From JAFEDN01 sp963712715 (GTDB lineage Bacteria > Pseudomonadota > Gammaproteobacteria > Coxiellales > Coxiellaceae), in NCBI GenBank assembly GCA_963712715.1, contig CAVQJI010000040.1, forward strand, positions 1 to 64,000: a stretch of 64,000 nucleotides of DNA, in the 5' to 3' direction. A program made the position numbers and the translations under genes. Shown here one piece after another: positions 45,148 to 53,789 of the stretch. Numbering within the stretch: position 1 is the first letter of the stretch; every line of letters starts with the position of its first letter. The notes beneath the pieces are model-generated. The model saw only the letters and a list, made by a program, of their open reading frames with translations, searched no databases and was not told where the DNA came from.

Positions 45148-46149
45148 ATGTCTAATCTTACTGAAGCAAATAAGGTAGATGCCTCTAACAAGGCAGAGTT
45201 TGATAAAAAAGAACATACAAAGCGGCGGTTCAACGCTGACGCGGCGTATGCAGACGCGGCATATACTCTTCGTCGGGCTGCGGGACTGAAAATATTGGCT
45301 GATGAAGAACGACAAAAAAACAGGGCTGAATTCAAGTCGTCCGCCCCTGTTGATCGGACAGTTGATCTCCGGCAGACAGAAGCCCAAAATAAGAAGACTG
45401 ATATGAGCGTCGATTCGTTCAAACTGTCCTATGAGGCTAATGACGACGATGATCTTATTAGTGGCCTTAACAATATTTTTGCCGGTAATACTGCCGCTCG
45501 TGAATTGTGGGTGGGTGCGTTTACCAATTTGGGCGGTCAGAGCTATGTGAGACAGGCTGTTGCTGAGACATTAGTTATTGCCCAGGCTCAAGCCCAGGCT
45601 CAAGCCCAGGAACAGGCCGCTGCCAATGGTGATGCTGATGATGCTGGGGCCAACCCAGAAGCCACAATGCCTCCTGAATTCAATCCCGAGTTCATTGCAG
45701 AGCCCGCGCATCAAACAGAGAGCAAGGCTCATCAAGTGCAGCGTGACCTGGAAGCGGACATACGGTCCATCTTATATCAGCAGGCGGCAGGGCTTGGAAT
45801 TAATGGTCAGTTCGGTAAAGAATTCCTGAAAAAAATAATTCCTGAGTTAACCCGGCAGTTGGTATTGGTCGCTGCCCTTTATAACCCTGAAGTGGCGAGA
45901 GATCTCGTATTGAGAACCGGTTCCCAAGTGCTGAACGATTTATTTTTTAAGCATGTTCTTAATGAAGTGAAAAAACAGGTACAGGTTATGGTAGTCAAAA
46001 ATTATCATAAGCATCCGAACTGTTACTTTAATGAACTGAATAATGCTAAAGATAAGGCCGCTCAGAAGCAGGCCCCAACTCCGAAGTTTGATCAAGGCCG
46101 AAAAGAGGATGAAGATCTGGAACTGAAACCTTATCAGCCTACCGTATAA
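45148..46149 (+). CDS. Unknown Ala/Gln-rich protein with a short tandem repeat
   Basis: A 333-residue hydrophilic protein. The N-terminal 110 residues are charged and Ala-rich. A microsatellite-like segment at about residues 145-156 encodes 'AQAQAQAQEQAA' from 12-bp units (45581-45610). The C-terminal half is helical ('IPELTRQLVLVAALYNPE', 'LNEVKKQVQVMVVKNY'). There is no signal peptide and no domain I recognise. TATAAT-like elements at 45098 and 45116 precede it. It ends just before a dispersed palindrome. Confidence 0.65.
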   Translation: MSNLTEANKVDASNKAEFDKKEHTKRRFNADAAYADAAYTLRRAAGLKILADEERQKNRAEFKSSAPVDRTVDLRQTEAQNKKTDMSVDSFKLSYEANDDDDLISGLNNIFAGNTAARELWVGAFTNLGGQSYVRQAVAETLVIAQAQAQAQAQEQAAANGDADDAGANPEATMPPEFNPEFIAEPAHQTESKAHQVQRDLEADIRSILYQQAAGLGINGQFGKEFLKKIIPELTRQLVLVAALYNPEVARDLVLRTGSQVLNDLFFKHVLNEVKKQVQVMVVKNYHKHPNCYFNELNNAKDKAAQKQAPTPKFDQGRKEDEDLELKPYQPTV

Positions 46150-46158
46150 CCACGAGAT

Positions 46159-46242
46159 GTCATTGCGAACGCAAGTGAAGCAATCCAGTATAGAATTCCT
46201 ACAAAGTTCGTACTGGATTGCTTCGCTCGCGCTCGCAATGAC
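46159..46242. repeat. Dispersed palindrome, family CGTCATTGCGAG, copy 3
   Basis: Arms GTCATTGCGAACGCAAGTG and CGCTCGCGCTCGCAATGAC; the left arm has diverged (AACGCAAGTG for AGCGCGAGCG). The centre is ATTCCTACAAAG. It lies between the Ala/Gln-rich gene and tRNA-fMet. Confidence 0.88.
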
Positions 46243-46323
46243 TAATTATCGCATTTGAGTTTTCTTTCGTTCCAAAAATTATCTTGATTTTTCACCACAA
46301 CTCATATAGTATCATTACCCTAT

Positions 46324-46400
<77 letters not shown>

Positions 46401-46423
46401 TAAATTTGAATTGAATAAGGGGA

Positions 46424-46448
46424 AAGGGCCATAGGCCCTTTTTTATTT
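46424..46448 (+). terminator. Intrinsic terminator/attenuator between tRNA-fMet and rimP
   Basis: AAGGGCC-ATA-GGCCCTT hairpin followed by TTTTATTT. It lies between the tRNA and rimP, so it would trim tRNA transcription or set the share that continues into the nusA operon. The T-tract ends 8 bases before the rimP start codon. Confidence 0.85.
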
Positions 46449-46455
46449 GCGTAAA

Positions 46456-46935
46456 ATGATGATTGGCGAGCTCAAGACAATGATCGAACCGGCAGTCACG
46501 GCCCTTGGATATGAACTTTGGGGGTGTGAATGGGTTGGCGCCGGGAAGAATCAGCGGCTGCTGCGCGTATACGTGGACAGTGAGCATGGCGTTAATGTCG
46601 ATACCTGCTCAAAAATAAGCCGTCAGATCAGCGCCATTTTGGATGTAGAAGACCCGATCGAGGGGCGTTATCTGCTCGAAGTCTCTTCTCCAGGCATAGA
46701 GCGGCCACTCTTTACCGTGGCTCAATGTCAACGTTATGTTGGCCAGCCGGTCAATATCCGTTTACGTGTCCCTGCCGCTGGCAGGCGGAATTTTAAGGGG
46801 ATCCTGCAATCCGCTGGCGGGGATCGGATCGTTTTGCAGTTAGAGGATAACCAGAATACGCTGGATTTAACATGGCGTGATATAGAAAAGGCGCACCTGG
46901 CGGCGCCGGTTTTTCCTGCGAAAGCGGGAAAATAA
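46456..46935 (+). CDS. rimP: Ribosome maturation factor RimP
   Basis: A 159-residue protein needed for 30S subunit maturation. Typical blocks are 'YELWGCEWVGAGKNQRLLRV', 'DTCSKISRQISAILD', 'YLLEVSSPGIERPLF' and the C-terminal SH3-like part with 'FKGILQSAGGDRIVLQ'. The ATG at 46456 is chosen; an in-frame TTG at 46447 lies in the terminator T-tract. It is first gene of the rimP-nusA-infB-rbfA-truB operon. Confidence 0.94.
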   Translation: MMIGELKTMIEPAVTALGYELWGCEWVGAGKNQRLLRVYVDSEHGVNVDTCSKISRQISAILDVEDPIEGRYLLEVSSPGIERPLFTVAQCQRYVGQPVNIRLRVPAAGRRNFKGILQSAGGDRIVLQLEDNQNTLDLTWRDIEKAHLAAPVFPAKAGK

Positions 46936-46962
46936 TTACCCATACAGTGTGGTGAGGTAAAT

Positions 46963-48462
46963 ATGAAAAGCAAAGATATTTTATTGATGGTGCAGTCGCT
47001 CTCAAATGAGAAAGGCGTAAGCTCCGATGCTATTTTTCAGTCGATAGAGTCCGCCCTCGCTACGGTCGCCGCAAGACGTTATGGTGAGGAGGACGTCCAC
47101 ATTCGTGTCGCCATCGACCGGAAAACCGGTGACTATGAAGCTTACCGTTGCTGGACGGTAGTCGAAGATGATGAAGCGCTGGAAGATCCCGCCCGGGAAA
47201 TTATATTAGCTGAAGCCCAAAAAATTGATCCGGAACTCAATGTCGGCGACGTCATTGAAGAGAAGATTGAGCGGCCTGAATTCGGTCGCATCGCCGCCCA
47301 ACAGGCCAAACAGGTCATTGTGCAGAAAGTCAGGGAAGCGGAGCGCGGCAAGGTCATCGACCAGTATCGCGCACGTCTCAACGAGTTAGTGATTGGTGTG
47401 GTGAAAAAAGTGACTCGCGAGCACATCATCCTCGATCTGGGCGAGAACGCCGAGGCTCTGTTGGCCCGCGAAGAATTATTGCCTCGCGATGTATTTCGCA
47501 TCAACGACCGGGTGCGCGCACTTTTATATGCCGTGCGTGAAGGTAAGCGCGGGCCGCAACTGGCCGTGAGCAGAACGCGCCCGGAATTTTTAGTAGAATT
47601 ATTCAAGATTGAAGTGCCCGAAATCAGCGAAGAAGTCATCGAGGTTAAAGGCGCTGCCCGAGACCCAGGTTCACGCGCTAAAATTGCGGTTAAAACCAAC
47701 GATGGCCGGATCGATCCGGTGGGAGCCTGCGTGGGTATGCGCGGTTCGCGCGTGCAGGCGGTTTCCAATGAATTGGGTGGCGAGCGCATTGATATTGTTT
47801 TATGGGACGATAATCCTGCGCAATTTGTGATTAATGCCATGGCTCCCGCGGAAGTTTCCTCCATTGTGGTGGATGAAGATTCCCACAGCATGGATATCGC
47901 CGTGACTGAAGAACAGTTAGCCCAGGCGATCGGCCGCAGCGGTCAAAATATTCGTATTGCCACGGATTTAACCGGCTGGAGACTGAATGTGATGACTGAA
48001 AAAGAAGCCGTCTCCAAACATGAAAACGAAACCGAACGTGCAAAAAATCTCTTTATGCAGAAACTGGATATTGAAGACGAGGTCGCGGAATTATTGGTGG
48101 GCGAGGGCTTTACCAACCTGGAAGAAATCGCTTATGTTCCTGCTGCCGAGCTGGCTAAGCTGGAAGGTTTTGACGAAGAAGTTGTCGCCGAGTTACAGCA
48201 ACGCGCCAGTGACGTATTGCTCACCCAGGAAATCGCGACAGAAACAGCGCGAACAGGCGTCCAACCTTCGGAAGATTTATTAGCGGTTAAAGGAATGACC
48301 CAGCAATTGGCTTTGCGGCTGGCGGATAAAGGCATTACCAATCGCGAAGAACTGGCGGAACAGGCGGTGGATGATCTGACGGATTTACTTCCAGATCTCG
48401 ATGAAAAATTTGCCGCGGAATTGATCATGCATGCGCGAGCCCATTGGTTCGAAAAAAAATAA
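46963..48462 (+). CDS. nusA: Transcription termination/antitermination factor NusA
   Basis: A 499-residue RNA-polymerase-binding factor for pausing, termination and antitermination. Domains in order are the N-terminal RNAP-binding domain (1-~130), S1 (~135-200), two KH domains (~230-345; 'CVGMRGSRVQAVSNELGGE' and 'AIGRSGQNIRIATDLTGW') and two C-terminal acidic repeats (~365-495). Length is normal. infB follows after 196 bp, an unusually long gap filled by a palindromic repeat. Confidence 0.97.
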   Translation: MKSKDILLMVQSLSNEKGVSSDAIFQSIESALATVAARRYGEEDVHIRVAIDRKTGDYEAYRCWTVVEDDEALEDPAREIILAEAQKIDPELNVGDVIEEKIERPEFGRIAAQQAKQVIVQKVREAERGKVIDQYRARLNELVIGVVKKVTREHIILDLGENAEALLAREELLPRDVFRINDRVRALLYAVREGKRGPQLAVSRTRPEFLVELFKIEVPEISEEVIEVKGAARDPGSRAKIAVKTNDGRIDPVGACVGMRGSRVQAVSNELGGERIDIVLWDDNPAQFVINAMAPAEVSSIVVDEDSHSMDIAVTEEQLAQAIGRSGQNIRIATDLTGWRLNVMTEKEAVSKHENETERAKNLFMQKLDIEDEVAELLVGEGFTNLEEIAYVPAAELAKLEGFDEEVVAELQQRASDVLLTQEIATETARTGVQPSEDLLAVKGMTQQLALRLADKGITNREELAEQAVDDLTDLLPDLDEKFAAELIMHARAHWFEKK

Positions 48463-48497
48463 AGGTAACTATTGAACACATGAATACGCATACGCAG

Positions 48498-48613
48498 AAC
48501 GTCCAATTTTTGATCAGATTTGACGAAAAATTGGCCGAAAAAGCGGAGCATAGATGGCTATGTGAGCATTTTGAGGACGATTTTTCGTCAAATCTGAGGC
48601 AAAAGTGGGCGTT
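48498..48613. repeat. 116-bp palindromic repeat, copy B (between nusA and infB)
   Basis: The reverse-complement counterpart of 18166-18281, of the same length, with arms around TTTGACGAAAAATTGG… and …CGATTTTTCGTCAAA. It lies inside the transcribed nusA-infB interval, so the mRNA would carry a stem of nearly 40 bp upstream of infB. Confidence 0.85.
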
Positions 48614-48658
48614 CCCATCTACGTGCTGAATGGTTACAAGTAAAGAGAGAGGGCCGGA

Positions 48659-51142
48659 ATGGCTGACATAAGCATTATTGAATTAGCAGCTTTGATTCGT
48701 TCGACTCCTGAGCGATTGCTTGAGCAATTGAAGGAGGCGGGCGTGCCGGTCAACAACATCCGGCAGAATATTTCTCCTGATCAGAAACGGCAATTGCTGT
48801 TGCATCTACAAAAAAGCCGCACGGCGGGCGCGGAAGCGCCAGTGGCGGAAACGCCGGCGGCAAAAAAACGTGGAAAAATTACCCTGCAACGCAAAAGCGT
48901 GGGCGTGGTTAAACAGGGCAAAAAAAGCGTTAACGTCGAATTTCGCGCTAAACGCACTTATGTAAAGCCTGCCCCTGCTGCATCGGTAGAAACTGCCCCC
49001 GAAACGGCGGCGCCCGGGGAAGAAAAAATTTCCGCTGTCAGTCCGGAAGCTGCTGCTGAGGAAAAGCAGAGTCAGATCGCTGCAGCGATTCCAGGCGTAC
49101 CGTCCGAAGCGGTTCCTGAAGCACCTCCCAAGACTATGGAAGGAGAGAGTGTTACTCCAGGGGCGCGCGGTAAGAAAAAAGAGAAAGAAAAATCCCGTCG
49201 TGAAGCAGGCGGCCGTGAAGCCCGCAAGGCTTTTCGTCCGGAAATGGTTCTGGAAGAAGAAGATCAGGAAGAATTTGCCGGCAAAGGCAAATTTCCCCGC
49301 CGCCGCAGGAAAGTCAGCAAAGAGCCAGCTTTTGTAAAAAGCACGGCCGCCATCGAGCAAAGCTTCGCCAAACCCACTGCACCGGTCGTTTATGACGTAT
49401 TAATACCGGAATCCATCACCGTTGCCGAGTTAGCGCGTAAAATGTCCGTCAAAGCCGCCGAAGTCATTAAAGTGATGATGCGCATGGGCGCGATGGCGAC
49501 CATTAACCAGATCCTGGATAAAGACACGGCCACCCTCGTGGTTTCCGAAATGGGCCATAATCCCAAAGCTATGCAGGCGACTTTAGAAGAAAATTTAATT
49601 CTGGATGAAGAAAAATCCACCATTGAACCGGTAACCCGCGCGCCAGTCGTTACCATCATGGGCCATGTTGATCATGGTAAAACTTCTTTACTGGATTATA
49701 TCCGCCGCACCAAAGTCACCACAACCGAAGCGGGCGGGATTACCCAGCATATTGGCGCTTATCGGGTGCAATTGGAAAAAGGCAATATTTGTTTTCTGGA
49801 CACGCCCGGTCACGAAGCGTTTACCGCCATGCGGGCGCGAGGCGCGCAATGCACGGACATCGTCGTGCTGGTCGTTGCCGCCGACGACGGCGTTATGCCT
49901 CAAACCATCGAAGCCATCCAGCATGCCAAAGCCGCCAAAGTGCCCATCATTGTAGCGATTAATAAAATGGATAAACACGGCGCCGACCCGGAACGCATTC
50001 GCACCGAATTGTCACAGCACGGCGTTATCGCTGAAGAGTGGGGCGGTGACACCATGTTTCAGCCCATTTCCGCTAAAACGGGTCAGGGAGTTGGCGAACT
50101 TCTCGACCGTATTTTATTACAGGCGGAGGTTCTGGACCTTAAAGCGGTGCCGACAGGTCCTGCCAAAGGTATTGTCATTGAATCGCGTCTGGATAAAGGT
50201 CTGGGACCGGTATCGACCGTGTTAATCACCCGCGGCGAATTGCATAAGGGTGATATTGTATTATTAGGCCGGGAATATGGCCGGGTACGGGCCATGATCA
50301 GCGATCAAAGTCAGGATTGTTTAGCCGCCGGCCCTTCGAGCCCCGTGGAGTTACTGGGCGTGTCTGGAATGCCGACCGCCGGTGATGAAATGGTCGTGGT
50401 GGCGGATGAGCGCAAGGCTCGCGAAATTTCCCAGTTTCGCCAGGGCAAATACCGGGAGATTCGGTTAGCCAAACGCCGCTCCGCGCATTTGGAAGGAATT
50501 TTTGATCAATTACAGGAAGGCAAGCGCGCAGTATTAAACGTTGTCCTGAAGGCGGATGTGCAGGGCTCGGTAGAAGCCATTACGGATTCTCTGAATAAAT
50601 TAACTTCGGACATCGCTAAAATTAACATCATTTTCAGCGGCGTGGGCGCCATAACCGGATCAGACATTAACCTCGCGATTGCCTCGCAGGCCATTGTCAT
50701 TGGTTTTAACGTCAGGGCGGACGCATCTGCCCGGCAGATAGCCGCTAACGAAGGTGTCGATTTGCGTTATTACAGCATTATCTACACCCTGCTGGATGAA
50801 GTAAAATCCGCGCTGAGTGGTTTATTAACACCTACCCGGCAGGAAAAAATTGCCGGTATGGCGGAAGTACGCGAAGTGTTTCGCGCCACCAAACACGGCA
50901 CTATCGCCGGTTGCATGGTCACCGAAGGTTCTCTGCGCCGCAATTTGCCGGTGCGGGTGCTGCGAAATAATGTGGTGGTGTTTGATGGTCACCTCGAATC
51001 CCTGCGGCGGTTCAAAGACGACGTCAGCGAAGTGCGTCAAGGCAATGAATGCGGTATTGGTATAAAAGGTTACAATGATATTCGCGTGGGTGATCAGGTT
51101 GAAACTTACGAAATTGTGACGGTAAAACGTACTTTAGCTTAA
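48659..51142 (+). CDS. infB: Translation initiation factor IF-2
   Basis: An 827-residue GTPase that brings fMet-tRNA to the 30S subunit and promotes subunit joining. The IF2N domain (1-~55) is followed by a long charged linker (~60-245), a second IF2N, and then the G domain with G1 'GHVDHGKTS' at residue 335, G3 'DTPGHEAF' and G4 'NKMD'. Domains II, III and the fMet-tRNA-binding C-terminal domain complete it. Length is normal. The ribosome-binding site GAGAGAGGG lies upstream. rbfA begins 4 bp after the stop. Confidence 0.97.
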   Translation: MADISIIELAALIRSTPERLLEQLKEAGVPVNNIRQNISPDQKRQLLLHLQKSRTAGAEAPVAETPAAKKRGKITLQRKSVGVVKQGKKSVNVEFRAKRTYVKPAPAASVETAPETAAPGEEKISAVSPEAAAEEKQSQIAAAIPGVPSEAVPEAPPKTMEGESVTPGARGKKKEKEKSRREAGGREARKAFRPEMVLEEEDQEEFAGKGKFPRRRRKVSKEPAFVKSTAAIEQSFAKPTAPVVYDVLIPESITVAELARKMSVKAAEVIKVMMRMGAMATINQILDKDTATLVVSEMGHNPKAMQATLEENLILDEEKSTIEPVTRAPVVTIMGHVDHGKTSLLDYIRRTKVTTTEAGGITQHIGAYRVQLEKGNICFLDTPGHEAFTAMRARGAQCTDIVVLVVAADDGVMPQTIEAIQHAKAAKVPIIVAINKMDKHGADPERIRTELSQHGVIAEEWGGDTMFQPISAKTGQGVGELLDRILLQAEVLDLKAVPTGPAKGIVIESRLDKGLGPVSTVLITRGELHKGDIVLLGREYGRVRAMISDQSQDCLAAGPSSPVELLGVSGMPTAGDEMVVVADERKAREISQFRQGKYREIRLAKRRSAHLEGIFDQLQEGKRAVLNVVLKADVQGSVEAITDSLNKLTSDIAKINIIFSGVGAITGSDINLAIASQAIVIGFNVRADASARQIAANEGVDLRYYSIIYTLLDEVKSALSGLLTPTRQEKIAGMAEVREVFRATKHGTIAGCMVTEGSLRRNLPVRVLRNNVVVFDGHLESLRRFKDDVSEVRQGNECGIGIKGYNDIRVGDQVETYEIVTVKRTLA

Positions 51143-51145
51143 CCT

Positions 51146-51520
51146 ATGCCTAAACCCTCAAAGCGAACGCGTCAGGTAGCTGATATGATTCAGCGGTATT
51201 TATCCACGGCTTTGCGCCAGGAAATTAAAGACCCCCGTCTGACAGACGTGACGATTACCGATGTCGTTCTGTCTCCTGATATGCGGATGGCCAAAATTTA
51301 TTTTACTCTCATTAAAGCCAGTGAATTATCGACGGTGCAAACGGCCTTGCAGAATGCCTCCGGTCATTTTCGGCATATTATCGCCTCCAATATGGATTTA
51401 CGTTTTACTCCCGCGCTGACTTTTTATTACGACGAAACCATTGAACACGCCGAGCGGCTGGACCGCTTATTGCGACAGGCAGAAGGAAAATCGACCCATG
51501 AACCCTCCAAAAACGATTAA
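51146..51520 (+). CDS. rbfA: Ribosome-binding factor A
   Basis: A 124-residue KH-fold protein for late 16S rRNA maturation of the 30S subunit. It has 'RTRQVADMIQRYLSTAL', 'DPRLTDVTITDVVLSPDM' and 'LRFTPALTFYYDETIEHAER', all family-typical. It overlaps the start of truB by 23 bp, so translation is probably coupled. Confidence 0.96.
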   Translation: MPKPSKRTRQVADMIQRYLSTALRQEIKDPRLTDVTITDVVLSPDMRMAKIYFTLIKASELSTVQTALQNASGHFRHIIASNMDLRFTPALTFYYDETIEHAERLDRLLRQAEGKSTHEPSKND

Positions 51521-52424
51521 ACGCGCTGTCAGCGGCATTTTGTTGCTGGATAAACCGCCGACGATGTCTTCTAACCGGGCGTTACAAACTGTCAAACGTT
51601 TGTTTGCCGCGCGCAAGGCGGGCCACACCGGCAGTCTGGATCCTTTGGCCAGCGGTTTGTTGCCGGTGTGTTTTGGCGAAGCCACCAAATTCTGTCAATA
51701 TTTATTGAGCGCCGATAAAACTTATTTGGTCACAATGCGCCTGGGCATCCGCACTGACACAGGAGATACGGAAGGTGAAATTGTTTCCGAGCGTTCTGTT
51801 CCAGAAGTGACATCCGCCATCCTGGAAAAAATATTCGATCAATTCCGCGGCGAGATCGAGCAGGTGCCTTCCATGTATTCCGCGCTGAAACACCAGGGAC
51901 AGCCGCTGTATAAATTAGCCCGCCAGGGCATCACCGTCGCCCGCGAAAGCCGCCGCCTAACGATTTTCCGGTTAACCGTTCTGAATTTCACGGCAGACAG
52001 CGTACAATTTGAACTGCATTGCAGCAAAGGCACCTATGTGCGCACACTGGTGGATGATTTTGGCGAAATCCTTGGCTGCGGAGCACACGTGACGCAATTG
52101 CGCCGCATAGGGGTGGGCGCGTTTACCGATGATCAGATGATCAGCTTGGAAGCCCTGCAGATTTTGTCAGAGGCGGGTTCGATGGAGGCGTTGGACCGTC
52201 ATCTGCTGCCGATGCAATCCGCACTGGCGCATTGGCCCCAACTCACCGTCGCTGAAAGCACCGCGTTTTACCTGCGGCAGGGCCACCCTGTCGTGATTCC
52301 TCACGCCCCCTTATCCGGTTGGGTGTGTCTGCTCGACAAACAAAATCAATTCCTCGGCATCGGCGAAGTCATGGAAGACGGCAAAGTCGCCCCCCGCCGG
52401 AATATTAACGCTTACAAAGAGTAA
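51498..52424 (+). CDS. truB: tRNA pseudouridine(55) synthase TruB
   Basis: A 308-residue enzyme making pseudouridine 55 in the T-loop of tRNAs. The catalytic Asp is in 'GHTGSLDPLASGLLPVCFGE'. 'DKPPTMSSNRALQTVKRLF' precedes it and 'CSKGTYVRTLVDDFGE' follows. The open frame starts at 51441, but the ATG at 51498 behind AGAAGGAAA gives the normal start. rpsO and pnp, which follow truB in Escherichia coli, are absent; a convergent unknown gene overlaps the end by 20 bp. Confidence 0.95.
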   Translation: MNPPKTIKRAVSGILLLDKPPTMSSNRALQTVKRLFAARKAGHTGSLDPLASGLLPVCFGEATKFCQYLLSADKTYLVTMRLGIRTDTGDTEGEIVSERSVPEVTSAILEKIFDQFRGEIEQVPSMYSALKHQGQPLYKLARQGITVARESRRLTIFRLTVLNFTADSVQFELHCSKGTYVRTLVDDFGEILGCGAHVTQLRRIGVGAFTDDQMISLEALQILSEAGSMEALDRHLLPMQSALAHWPQLTVAESTAFYLRQGHPVVIPHAPLSGWVCLLDKQNQFLGIGEVMEDGKVAPRRNINAYKE

Positions 52425-52896
52425 CAGCTGGAGATTTAGAATCTTCGGTTATTTTTAATTTTGCTGTTGCCGTTCGTGTCTTTGTATTAAGAGTATAATC
52501 GCCACTCATAATATAAGGATGGTGACTGTAACAATCCGCGCCAGGATTAAGAGGTGACCTGTTAACAAATCTATAACCTCCGAACTTCGTTTTTCTAGCC
52601 GAATCAAAGATATCAATAACTACGAATGATGATTGTTCGCAGTTATCGCTGTTCGATAATTTAACATCTGCGTAAAGATGCCCGTGGCTGGGAAGGGTGG
52701 CGTCGTCTTTAATACTATTATTTTCAAGCGTTATGCAATTAAATCGGGTGCCATGCACGTCCACAGTAATTTTCATAGAAGTATTGGTCTCATTTTTAAT
52801 GTCAATACTACTTAGAGGCGTATAATATCCTGCATAACTCACGGCTGGTAAAAATATTAATAAAAAATACATTATTTTAAATTTATTATTCAACAT
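52405..52896 (-). CDS. Unknown secreted protein
   Basis: A 163-residue protein with a signal peptide ('MYFLLIFLPAVSYA', cleavage likely before 'GYYTPL'). The mature part is beta-rich with four cysteines and repeated Asn/Ser/Thr. I do not recognise the family. The start at 52896 is chosen over an upstream in-frame ATG at 52977 because it directly precedes the signal peptide and has AAAAAGGAAAAA upstream; the longer version would begin inside a palindrome. It overlaps truB by 20 bp at the 3' end. Confidence 0.65.
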   Translation of the reverse strand: MLNNKFKIMYFLLIFLPAVSYAGYYTPLSSIDIKNETNTSMKITVDVHGTRFNCITLENNSIKDDATLPSHGHLYADVKLSNSDNCEQSSFVVIDIFDSARKTKFGGYRFVNRSPLNPGADCYSHHPYIMSGDYTLNTKTRTATAKLKITEDSKSPAVTLCKR

Positions 52897-52947
52897 ATTT
52901 TTTCCTTTTTTTACAATTTCATAAGTTAAATTATAGCAGAAATGAAG

Positions 52948-53016
52948 GGGGTCAAGTCTCGAAAATCGAATTAGCAAATTATAATTTGCTAATTCGATTT
53001 TCGAGACTTTGACCCC
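52948..53016. repeat. Near-perfect palindrome with GGGGTCAAGTCTCGAAAAT ends, copy 1
   Basis: The left arm begins GGGGTCAAGTCTCGAAAA and runs to AGCAAATT; the right arm is its complement with one extra A. The arms are about 33 bp with almost no loop. It sits between two minus-strand genes. Confidence 0.9.
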
Positions 53017-53030
53017 GTCTATGATCCCGT

Positions 53031-53627
53031 CTAAATGCCGGCCCGCTTTTCAAGTAATGACTGTAGATATGCTCCGAGCTTCTCGACAGGGCTGTTGATA
53101 TTGCGCTCATGCTGGCTGATACGCTGATTTGCCGATTCCCGCAGCAATTTAATCAATCCTTTGATTTGTTTGGCCCGCTCGCCTCCCAGGGTGAACCAGC
53201 GCGAATCCCCGGGTTGGACCTCGAAATTAAAATCTCTGAATTTATAGGCCAGGATATTTCTGAAGCGATAGCCTTCGTTTCTGTTAATGGCCTGAGTGAT
53301 CCACTGAATCAAAGCGCGGGGATCTTTCCCTTCGCCGCTCAGGTAAATATCTTTAAAAAATTGATTCAGCCTTGCCACCCCTTCGTCCCCGGGCGCTCTG
53401 GAAGTATATTTAAGATAATCCGCAATTTTGGACTCTGAAAAAGTCATGACTTTAACCTGAAAAAAACCGATCTCTTTTCTGCCAGAAGAAAGCTTCCTGG
53501 GGCTGTCGGATTTGATCTCTTCCAGGTCGGCGTAGTCGACATCCCTGAATGTTTGGATGACTACATTATAAAGTGTTTTATAGTTCAGAAGACAGATAGA
53601 TTCGTGTTTACTTTCTTGTTTGATCAT
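53031..53627 (-). CDS. Unknown protein
   Basis: A 198-residue hydrophilic protein, probably helical in its C-terminal half ('RAKQIKGLIKLLRESANQR', 'EKLGAYLQSLLEKRAG'). There is no signal peptide, membrane helix or domain I recognise. GGGGTAAA before the ATG is a plausible ribosome-binding site. It is divergent from the LIR-like gene and ends 14 bp from a palindrome. Confidence 0.6.
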   Translation of the reverse strand: MIKQESKHESICLLNYKTLYNVVIQTFRDVDYADLEEIKSDSPRKLSSGRKEIGFFQVKVMTFSESKIADYLKYTSRAPGDEGVARLNQFFKDIYLSGEGKDPRALIQWITQAINRNEGYRFRNILAYKFRDFNFEVQPGDSRWFTLGGERAKQIKGLIKLLRESANQRISQHERNINSPVEKLGAYLQSLLEKRAGI

Positions 53628-53789
53628 ATATATTTACCCCAGATTAGTATTTATATCCGACACGATAGCAAACAGATATTAAGGAAATCTTATGCGCACC
53701 TGTCATTAAAAACACAATGTGATTTGATTGCAATTTTTTTTGAGTAACAGGATACTGTGGTTATTACTTACATACTTTGAGGGATGAAC

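Noticed and set aside
51441..51497. Longer start for truB inside rbfA
   Set aside because: The extra residues are out-of-frame rbfA sequence; ATG at 51498 has a proper ribosome-binding site.
52897..52977. Longer start for the secreted protein after truB
   Set aside because: It would begin inside the palindrome and bury the signal peptide behind 27 residues.
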